The position numbers were made by a program, and so were the translations under genes. A stretch of 64,000 bases of DNA, from assembly GCF_905475395.1 (NCBI RefSeq), contig NC_058337.1, positions 114,198,368 to 114,262,367 on the forward strand, written 5' to 3'. This DNA is from Chrysoperla carnea. Its lineage: Eukaryota > Arthropoda > Insecta > Neuroptera > Chrysopidae. The notes under the pieces are model-generated. The model did no database searches and had not been told where the DNA came from. It was given only the letters and a program-made list of their open reading frames with translations. Shown in pieces: positions 24,501 through 35,100 of the stretch (the first letter of the stretch is position 1; every line of letters begins with the position of its first letter).

Positions 24501-27500
24501 GTGATATTCATATATCTATATGATACAAAAACACATTGTATACGTTTTGTCATCATATAGGTGCTATAAATTTACTTTGCTCCAAAAAGCTTAAAAATTT
24601 TTTTTTTTGTATTTTTGGGATAACTTCTGTAATTTTTTATCGATTTTGATTTTTCAAAAAGCATTTGGAAGATAGTTTTAAGGACAATAACATCTGAAAG
24701 TTTCATCTTTTTATAACCCTTAGTTTTGAAAAAGTGAAGGGTCAAAAGGCTCAAAACATGGGGTTTTCACGCGGGTATGCGGACTTAGAACGTTAATATC
24801 TCCGTTAAATTTCATCTTAGAAAAACAAACAAAAGGAAAATGTTTGTTAAAAACAGGCCTACATTTTTGTTCTCGAGTATGTTTTTCGTAACTGCAGTAG
24901 TTTTTTAGTTATTTCGAAAAAGAAAACAAATTTTTTTTGATATTCGAAAATTTAAAAAAAGTTGATCGTGCCTATTTCTAAAAATAAGCCTTCAAACCCA
25001 GTGTAACTTCTTGATCACATATACGAGACTCAAATGAAGTGAACTGTGCAAGGAAATTGATTTATTACAATTTAAGTGGAAATGGTACCCATCCTATGTG
25101 AGATTTTTCTTTTAAAAATTTGAATAGCCCACGTTCTTTCAACTGTAACTCACTCAATTTTTGTCCGATTGACTTTTAACACAGCTCATTTTGAAGGTAT
25201 TTTCAAGCACTACAAAGATTCGGCTTATAAAGCTATAAAATTTCATTTTTTCCTCGTTTTTAAACGTCAAACACCAAAAAAAAAAAAAAATGAATAAAAA
25301 ACAAGATTTTTTGATACGGTATTACTTACTGATCGTTGTTTTTTATAAATCGATTAAGCAATCATTCTTTTTATTTTTTTATTGGCTACAATTTTGTTCA
25401 TTACAACTATGGTAAAAAAACGCCTAGTTTTTGAGTAATTCACGAAAAATCAACTGAAAACGTGCTTTTTTTATGTCAAATCTGTGCGCTTTCTATTGCA
25501 AATAGCTTAAAAAGTATTTGGTTAATAAAAAAGTGTATATGACATTTTTTGCTCAAAATTGGGCATTCTATCGATTCCAGGAGTTATTTTGACCAAAACT
25601 ATTTCCACCCCCGAGAAGGGGTGGCAACCACCCCCAGGAAGGAAGCGCCCTTCGGCGTGATATAGATTTTGAATAGGGTGGTAAGTAGAGTATATTCCCA
25701 AAATTTCATCAAAGTCGATGCGGTTACTTGGATTTCGGAGGTGAAAACCTTCATTCCCTGGGGTAATAAGCACATTATCAATACACCTCTGGGTGTCAAA
25801 TGAAGTTAGCATTTTCATTGAGAAAAAAACATAGGTAAGTATTGAACTCATTCTAGTAGGACGATTCTAGCCATACTGGAGCAACATTCAGACTCTGGAA
25901 TTAGAACCAGCTGGAGGCATCAAGCTCTGATTGTTACAACATGTTTAATCAATGAATGTAGCAAGCGTTTGGTTGTATTTTTCTTCAAGTTTCATTTCTC
26001 TTACACCTCTCCAATGCTTGGATAAAAATAGTGTTCTTTTAGTTAATTACACCATTGTGTAATGGAAATATACCTCAAATCCGGTAGTCGATAATTCCAA
26101 ACAATCAATTTTCAGTACCCTTAAGGTAGATTCTAAATTCGAAAATAGGAGTCTTGCATCTTCATTTGTAATAGTCAACGAGTACTTTTTATATGTTTTA
26201 TTAACAAGTTTTAATTCTTCAAGAGAATGAAAATTAAATACAATTTTAAACAGATCATGCTTAGTAACGCAAGGATTCTCACTTAAATTTATACTTTTTA
26301 TTGTTCTACACGTTGATAATTCGTTGTAGAAACGTTTCGAATTGAATTGCGTACCTGAAATAAATTTATAAACCATAAATATATTCATGAATCAATCGTT
26401 CTGGTTGGGTTACCTACCTTTTAAATCTAATGTATGTAAGTCTGGACACGATATTAGAATATTACATAATACAGTATGTGGCAATATTTCTTTTTCATTA
26501 CAGAATCTTAATGCAAGATGTTTAATTTTTTTATTACAACGGCATAATTGTCGAATAATTATTTGTACATTTGACATAGAAATTAACTTTAAACATTCTA
26601 GTTTTGGCGAATCACGCAATAATCGACAAATAACTCTTAAATCAACTTCATCGTTTTTAAATGATAATATCTTCCATAAACTTGGATCTTTTCCAGCCAA
26701 ACGCCAATGTCTACATACCTTATGTAAAAAATAAGTTTTACTTAGAAATTTTCTTCCCCTGGTCAATACTGGATCTTTCGCAGCTATGTGAGATGTTAAT
26801 CTGGCTTCTTGATGCTTCTTTTTACTGTTTTCGCACTAATATTTACATCTCGTATATACTGCAGCTTGTTTCTTATCTCAGTTACAGTGACAGTGAGATT
26901 TTTAAGTGCAAAGCTTACCATAAATCAGTCGTCATTGGGTATTGTTTTTGGTCTTGTACATTATGTCTTTCGTAGAGTACCGTCTATTGATTGAACGTCC
27001 CGTTGAACGTTTAACATTCCGAAAAACTTAGCCTTAAAATTGCCTAATTTTAGGAATGCGGCAGAATTACTCAGGAATTCGTTGAATATTTAATTAGAAG
27101 TATGTCAAGAAGACTGGAATGTATGATAAAAGCAAGAGGGAGAATACGAAATACTGAAAATTTAATTTGTCGACCTTGAACAAAAATATATCCAGCAGTG
27201 TATTTACAAAGGAGAAAACACGGAATGTGGGAATAAAATGTTTTCTTAGACGGTTTATGGGATTGAATAAAATATATTTTACTTACCCGTAAAACCGATC
27301 GGCCTATTTCAATTTCAGTTAGATATGAAAATATATGAATCAATATATTTTTTGGTAAAGTTGAATAATCATTCGGTTTTACTGGCCATACAGAAGAACA
27401 ATTACTCTTTGTGGACTTGAAAGAGTCTTGAGATGAAGATGAAGATATTAAAGATGATAATGTGAAATAAATCTCATTTTCCAATCCTAATATATTTGAT

Positions 27501-27532
27501 AAACTTATTGAATTTTTAATTTCTTTGTCCAT
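21592..27532 (-). CDS. F-box and leucine-rich-repeat protein (SCF substrate receptor)
   Basis: Five exons: 27532-27287, 26718-26418, 26354-26074, 23070-22860 and 21932-21592 (stop TGA). They join in frame to 459 aa. Residues 1-56 are a Ser-rich leader (LISSSSSQDSF). Residues 57-102 form an F-box: LPKNILIHIFSYLT at the end of exon 1, and VCRHWRLAGKDPSLW starting exon 2, so the intron cuts the F-box after IGRSVLR. The remainder is leucine-rich repeats of the FBXL type (for example LECLKLISMS, LKCLKLLKATQIT, LQKLILQNCKNIEKI, LEYLNIAYCTKL). Family role: the F-box binds Skp1 in an SCF ubiquitin ligase and the LRRs bind the substrate. The layout resembles Skp2-like FBXL proteins, but I cannot assign an orthologue. 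Intron 3 (23071-26073) is 3 kb and is largely one foldback element. Several exons run on into intron sequence with alternative short ORFs; phase agreement supports the junctions given. Confidence 0.85.
23800..24229. repeat. Long hairpin, ~200-base arms
   Basis: The left arm (23800-24001) and right arm (24029-24229) are near-perfect inverted copies around a loop of about 25 bases. Both carry AAGTAATAATAAATCTTTGA and AAATTTCAC. It is nested within the foldback element in F-box intron 3. Confidence 0.85.
24285..24516. repeat. Second inverted repeat, ~70-base arms
   Basis: The arms carry ATATGAATATCACTAGTATG, ACATGCGTTAAGCAATGCAT and CTAAGTGAGGTATT, mirrored on the right side up to 24516. The centre is less AT-rich (ACGACACGACAGATCTTC). 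It may be a separate MITE inserted in the foldback element. Confidence 0.75.
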
Positions 27533-29157
27533 AATCCACAGTTAAAAATAATTAAAATAATATACAGTCAAAAAATTACAAGAAAAAATTGTCAAAAATG
27601 TATATAAGTAAATTAAAAAATTTTAAGTTACCTTTGCATAATATAATGCGCGAAAATAAAAATTATAAAACTGAAGGATGATATTTTTTATTTTCGCTCA
27701 TATTTTCTGTGGATTATCATTTCAAAGATCTTCAAGAGAATTACAAATCTTAGAAATTATATGGTCCGAGTTTCCATCAACATTTGATATCAGTAATAAA
27801 TACACTTCTAGAAATTCTACTAAAGTACGCCATGCCTAATTTTTTGTCTACATAAGTTGGCCGTTCTGCTTCACAGCTCCAAAAATTTTTACTGACATTT
27901 TATTTGTTCACTAATTTATGAAAAACCTTGTATATTGGAAAACAAAACAAATTTTTCATTTAGACGTTAATATATTTATGCAATAGTTTTTGTTTTTACA
28001 ATAATTATATTTTTTTCTACAGTACAAATGAAATTCTTCAAAAAAAGAAAAAAAAAAACAACACAGCGATTTCAAAACAGTCATTAAATTAATTCGTTTA
28101 TAAAAAAAAATTGGTGTAGGTACATCTGCAGTTATACTTAAGGATGATGGCCAGTGACAGTCAATTCATAAAAAACGATATATAGACAAAAGCATAAGTT
28201 TCTTTAATATTTCAGTTAATTGGCATTCATTCTGAAATTCTAACTGCTAATGCGCCTAAACAATTTTTACATTATTCGGTATTCTTGATGATGATTACCT
28301 ACACTTTTCTTCTTCGTACATAACATAGAAAACATATCTTCTCATTCTGAACATAATCTCTTTTGTAGATAAATTATAAAAATGTTTGAGTTAAGTGAAC
28401 AGAATTATGGGTAATATATGTATATATTTATGGCTTAGAAAGTTTGCAAAAATAATAATTATTTAACACAATATTTTTGTAACATACAATTAGTTTATAG
28501 AATATACACAAAAAAAAAAAAATATTTTTTCATGCCAGAAAAGTGCATGAAAATTTTATTTATGAAAATAACAACAATTAACATATACATATTGATACAT
28601 CTATTCTGATTGAGATGATTTTTTTTTCTTAAACAAAACGATATATTCAAAAAATTTTTTGATTTAAGTTTTTTCAGTATTGCACAAAATTTGACAAATA
28701 GTTTACATTCGAATAAACTCAATCTTTTAAGTTGATTTACACAAGAGATTTTTATCTGTATACGTCGGAATGCCCCCCATGAAACTTAAATAAGGAAAAC
28801 GCTGTCTTTAATGTAAATATAGACGACTAGATCGCCTGTCTGTAATAGCCCCATAATCCAGATAGATCGACTATTTGCTTATTACCCAATCATATTGAAA
28901 CCTTGAAACTCAAAACAAGGGTTAATATAATAAAGATCACACTCGTTATTCCAGGCTACAAAATTTTAAATAGTTTGGAACTTGGGGAACTCTCATTAAT
29001 CCTCCATGAGCTTATAAAAATTACATCTGAGAAATTCAAGATCTTTCGTCTATTTCTCGAAGGGAATAATTTTTGAATATCTCATTTTGTTTCAGATAAA
29101 GCAATTGCTTAGATCAACTTAAATGTTTCACCATGTACAAAAATATAAATAAAAAAT
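27533..29157. other. Intergenic region, AMBRA1 3' end to F-box 5' end
   Basis: These two genes are in tandem on the minus strand. This stretch holds the F-box promoter and 5' UTR and the AMBRA1 3' UTR. No near AATAAA was found for AMBRA1; one on the minus strand at about 28556-28561 is possible, which would give a 3' UTR of about 600 bases. No other gene seen. Confidence 0.4.
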
Positions 29158-32100
29158 TTATGATAAAACTTTTAAATGTCCTGAATTTGTGGCATAGACC
29201 AAACCTTGGCCAGGTACTGGACTCCATCGAATACAATTAATACTTGTTGTACCTAAATTACGTGATTTCTCAATATCACGTAGCAATAACGTTCGGCCGT
29301 CCGTTTCTAATTTATATAATTGTGCCATTATACAACGTTCACTGCCGGGAACTAATGATGAAACACGTCTAGATGCTAAACCAACCGCTAAATATCGTGC
29401 CGTTGTTGATAATGAAACAGACACAGCATTTTGTTCAAAACTTGCCGTATATAAACATTGTCCTAAATTGTCCCATTGTATACTGAACACACCTACTAAA
29501 ACCAATTAAAAATTAATTCATTATTGTACGTTTATCTCATAACAATAAAAACTTTGAAAAAAAAATGACGTCATTTTTTTAAACATAACTAAGCCCTTAT
29601 TTATTTAACGTTCGTTAAATGGAACACCGATAATCATATCAAATTTGGAATGTTTCTGTAGCTCTCACTCTGAACTCTATATATTTCGACTTTAAATTAC
29701 TCTTATAAATATTGTAATAAGGTTTTTTCAAAAGCCGAATGGATTCGGCACAAATCTTTTATACAAATTTCAATTCCGTTTGGTTAGATTGGTTTTCAGT
29801 AAATTTTTGAATGAAAAATGAATGCCAACATTTTTGAGGCCAAATAATTTTTAACCGAAAAATTAGTTAATGAACAAAGAAATTCTGTTCTTAATTATAC
29901 ATTGAAATTTTCGAGTTCCAGCGATTGAAGAAAACAATTCCGGTAATATTAATAACTGGGAGATAAACCACCCCCCCCCCCCGCCCAGCAGCTGAAGATA
30001 ATAATTTGTACTAATTAACACAGGATACTGACTTGTTTTGAGTAATTCCAAATTAGACTACCAGATGGCAATACTTATACTTGCCATTTATTATATGACG
30101 CCATTACACAAAAATTTTATTGTTATAAGAAAAACGCATGATTTTTTAAATAATTAATTAATTATGGTGTTTAGAATAAGTAAGCGTGGTATATATAATA
30201 CGGTGTTAAGGTTAAGGAAATATTGAAAATTCAAACATGGCTGACATCAGTGCCTGGGTGAGAATGGGAATGAAATAATCCAGAACCTCTTTGATGCCGA
30301 AAAGATGTTTCCTTGTTCTAAACACAATTAACATAATAGAAATATACTAACCTAATTTATTTGTTATATTTAAATATCCACCAGATGGCAATAACGTAAC
30401 AAGTAGATTACCGTCTTGTGAAATATCAACACTAGCATCATTGTGAATTTTACAGTCCGATACTACAACATTTTTATCCGCTGAAAAAGAAAAGATACAG
30501 TTAAAACTAAGGTTAAACATTTTAAATTGGAATATCAAAAAATTAAAATGTTGTCAAAATTGGGTGATGAAATTCACACTATATCATCAATTGAATCCAA
30601 GCCCATGCTGAGCTAGCAAAAAGAGAATGAATAATGCATTCATCATCTAAGCGAACGGTGAGTTTTTATTTGACTTGATAAGCATAAATATTTGGTAGTG
30701 TCGAGTGAAAATGAATTTCCACATTACTAGTTTTAACCCGACCCTGAATTCCAATTGATGTTTATTTTCTAAATTTAATTAATGAAATTAAGAAATAGTT
30801 CAAAAGACGCTGATTCCATTAAAAAATTTTATCAATTTTTAATTATGTAATGATTATAAGGTATTTTGAACATTAAAAAAAATTACTTACGGTTTGTAAT
30901 ACTTGGTATTCGCCCATCTGCCATATTCCATATTTGTATCCTATGATTTGGACATGCAGAGGCCGGAAAGTCATCACCCATACCAAAAATTTGTTCTCGT
31001 TGAGTATCATCAATATCCCCATCAACCAATACTCCAGCACCGCCCCCATATAATGGATGTAAAAATCGTGGTCGAAACATGCCTGAAGGGATACGTTGTT
31101 GTGATAATGGCATTGGTCGTAAAGGACGATTTAACACTGAATCACGATTTAGGACAGTATCTGATGGTATACGTAATTGTGGTAATGGCATTGGGCGAAC
31201 TGGACGATTTATAACAGCATCATCATTAACAGGTACATCGTTCACTTGTACACGCGGTACAAGTGACCGTTGCATATCATCTAGAATATGATACGCTCGC
31301 ATATTATTATTTATGCTTCGCCGTAAATTTCGTAAATTGCTAATCCTTGTGTTGAAAAACTCTCGAAAACGAGTCTGCGATTCTCGCATTCGTGATAATA
31401 ATGTTTCCGCTGATAACGGTACTAATTCTGGTTCCATATCCCAACGACGTGTTGGTGTTTGTCCAGTAGATGAAGTAGCTTCTGTGTTGCTACTACGTGG
31501 TGTTGGGGATGATGATGCAACCCCTTCAGGTACAATTTCATTTGGATCATCATTCACAGACATGCGCGATAAATCCTCAATATAATAATTACTACGCTGC
31601 GATCGCTCGTTTTGTAAGTTTCGCCTTCGTTCATGTGCGTCGATACGATCATCTATTTCACGAAAAGTAGATAAGATATATTCATGTGTATCGGGCATAT
31701 CATGCGTATTGGGCATATCTATGGGTAATCGTTCGAAAACATTTAATAAGAGTGTATCAGTTAATATAATTGATAAGCGCAGCATAAATGCTAGCCGATC
31801 AGTTAAAATCCGTGGTGTGGGTGGCGAATTATTGTGTTGATTTTCATAATATCGCATTAATATTATTAGTATGATACTTAAAACATATCGGCCTTGATAT
31901 ACATTCTCTACATCCCTTCCTACACTCTCATTTTCCCCCCTGAGGCCATGAATGACGGATGATCGAAGATCTAAACGTGAAGAACGATCCAATTGGACTC
32001 CTAAACGTGTTAAGCGTGAATGTAGTGATAATAATCGTAAATAAATCTGAAGTTCGTATCGGGTTGTTCTTGGCGGATTCGTTGGAGGTGAATGGGCATT

Positions 32101-35100
32101 CTGTGCAGGTTGTTGTGTATGTTGTTGTCGAATTAAATCTTCAAGACGACGAATAATAAACAGTATCGATGCGGGCGTAATCATCATATTTTCATTGATA
32201 TCAATAAATTTGCGTACACTATCTGGAGATGATTGGTTATCTGAAGACGATGAGGAAGAACTGGTACCATTCTCTGACGATGCCCGTCCACCAGAAGTTC
32301 CTGCAGGATTTGATGAGGTTGTCGTAGAAGAAGATGGAGAAAATAATCTTGGTCGAAATGTTGATAATGGGATGTGAAGATGACGTCGCAGGTGTGGGTG
32401 ACGTCGTATTAAATTTGAACGTAAACTAGTGTGCCGAATATTCGTAGTGCTACATGAAGGCTCTGCTGTACTAGGTATTTGCGAAGAACTTTGGTTGGTG
32501 TCACGCCGAACATGACGTCGTACAAAGTTTGAACGTAAACAGGTAGCAGCAACTGAAGGTTGGGATGATTGATTTAATTCCTCAGCCCTTCGAGGTGAAC
32601 TATTTGTGTTATCCTTCGCAATAGACGTGATAGGAATTTGAGAAGAATTCAAACTATTTTCTTGGCGAACACTTGGATTGAACCGTCGTTCAATATTTAA
32701 ACGTACATTGGCAATCGGGTTCGGGATTTCCCTACTATTTTGGCTATTTTCCGGATGAGTACTTTGTTGTACAAGGTCTGCCGTACTACATGATGGTTCT
32801 ACTCCAACATCAAAAGAAGTTTTCATCATTTTTCGCGGTGGACTAATCTGATCTCTACTTTGAGAAGAATCTATATTTCTTTCGCTACTTTCACGACGAC
32901 GATTATTTGCATTAGATATTTTTACCTCATTTACAGAGGATTTATCCAATTCTTGAGAGCCACTGCTACTCACAGTTGTAGTAATTTGTGAAGAATCCAA
33001 ATTACTTTGATTATTGTCATTCTCTAATCGTGAAGAATTACTAGGAACTGTTTCATTATTACGTTCATATTGTGCACTTATTCGTTCCAGCTCGTTTATA
33101 AAACTATTGTCGTCTAATTGTGATGCATTTCTAGGGTCTGCTTCATTATTAAGACGTACCGCAGATGTTGTCCCGCTATTCACAGATGTTGTACCGCTAC
33201 TCACAGATGTTGTAGTAATTCGTGAAGAATCCAAATTACTTTGATTATTGTCATTTTCTAATCGTGAAGAATTACTAGGAACTGTTTCATTATTACGTTC
33301 ATATTGTGCACTTATTCGTGCAAGCTCTTTTATAAAATTGGCGTCTAATTGTGATGAATTACTAGAGGCTGCTTCATTATTAAGACGTACCGCGAATGAA
33401 AGAAGATTTGCCCTGCGCCGAACTAACGATGGATTATTACGTTGTAAACGACGAATTGCTTCGGCAATTGCAATAGGATTGGTATGATTTCGTTGGTTGG
33501 GATCATCTTCTTCGGCGGGTACCGTTGCTGTATCTGTTCTTGATAAATTTACAGCATTATTTTGAGTTTTCATGTGTGAGAGATTCGAATGTCGTCGCAC
33601 ATCCGATCCTAATCGGACACCAAATATATGACGGTTTAATCGATGGTGATGATGTACATGTAATCGTCTATTACACCATGGAGATGATATACTACTTTCT
33701 GATTCTAAATTTGAATTCGAATGTCGCGTTAAATTCGAAGTATTTGCGGTCTCCGTAGAAGATTTTTCGACTGTTTTGTTATCGACAGTTGATGTTGAAG
33801 GTTTTGTGGTCGGTGGACTTTGTGTACTGTTACTTGTGGATGGAACATCCACACGAAACGATACAACTCGGGGAGGGGTCACAGGACTATTTGGATTACT
33901 TGTAGATGGTATAATATCATCATTTCCTGGACGAAATGTTACACATCGAGGAAATGAATTTCGGCGTCGTAATTGTGCTGGTGAACTTCTTGTAGGCTCT
34001 GTATTTCTAGATGGTGTTGCATTGGTACTGGCCCAGTGCAACGAAGATCGTGCTACAGGTGGTGGCCCAGGCGATGACGGACTTTGGTTTGTATTTAATA
34101 AATCTTGAAATTTATGGCACATATATCGTATAAACTGTAATTGTCGTAATTCAGATCTAACACAATTTTTACGAGTAAGAGAAGGCCGAGTATTTTGACG
34201 ACCTTCGCCACGTGATGAAGATGAGGATGGAGTTGCTGAATTTGTTGATGATGACGTTGATGCCATATAATTATGATCGACATGAGGTCGTTGTTGATCA
34301 GTGCTTTCCTCATCTTCCATTGTGTACCCATTAGATGATAGATCAACTGGGACATCATTATCACCATAAACATGAAAATATTCACCCCGTGTTGTTCCTG
34401 AAGATGTTGATGGTTGATCGGGTATCATGTGATATTCTGGAGGTAGAAGGTGATCAGACCTCCACTGACTCGTATCAACTTGAATTGGTTCGGACGGATT
34501 CGGTGGAAAATGTTGGTCATCAGTCATTCTAATTCCTGAAAAATCCAATTCACCACTTTCTTCATTAATTGATGAAATATACGAGACAGCAGAATCTGAT
34601 GCTGATTCGGGAGTTTCCATCGTTTGGTACATTTCTACATGAACATCTGGTGCAGTTGAACTCGATTGCCCTTCTGATTGTTGCCTAGGTACAGTATCCT
34701 CTTCCTCTTCACTTTGATCATCATTATCTTCATCTTGAATTATAAAATTCAAAATTTTTTTCTTTTTTCTTTTGCGATCTTTTCTCAAATTTTTTGGACT
34801 AGATTTTTTCGATTTTGTTTTACTAGTTGAAGGTTGTTTATCTGGCGATGCGTTAACTTGTTCACGTTTAATATGTTCTAAAATTAAATCCATTAATGGT
34901 GGACCCGTATTTGAGCCATCACTACTTGACGACGATGATGAATCCGAAGATGATGAAGAATCTTCGTCATCACTTTGTAATGCGTTTAGGCGCTTATCTT
35001 TTTTAGGTCTTAGCCGTTTTTTATTTGCTGTTTTTTGAATACCACTTGGTCCCGCTTCTGGTGATTTACAACTTTGCTGTGTTGTTGATGTTGTAGATTC

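Larger units (their letters stand above)
23134..25762. mobile_element. Large foldback element (~2.6 kb) in F-box gene intron 3
   Basis: Outer arms are inverted copies: CAGGGGAATGAAG, CTCCGAAATCCAAGTAAC, ATCCTATTCAAAATCTATAT and GCCGAAGGGCGC on the left (23134-23270), mirrored on the right (25640-25762). Inside the left half a unit of about 290-300 bases repeats in tandem three times (around 23205, 23497 and 23795), each with AAACTACCCCTTA and a GCAATAAAAA-type stretch. A fourth unit is inverted (24030-24230). Terminal inverted repeats plus internal tandem repeats fit a Foldback/Galileo-like DNA element. No transposase ORF was seen. Confidence 0.6.

Noticed and set aside
26661-26994. Plus-strand ORFs opposite F-box exon 2 and intron 1
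   Set aside because: They overlap the F-box coding exon in antisense and lack any domain.
30903-35038. Many ORFs opposite the large AMBRA1 exon, two of which look alike (33014 and 33248)
   Set aside because: They are antisense shadows; their likeness reflects the 234-bp tandem duplication in AMBRA1.
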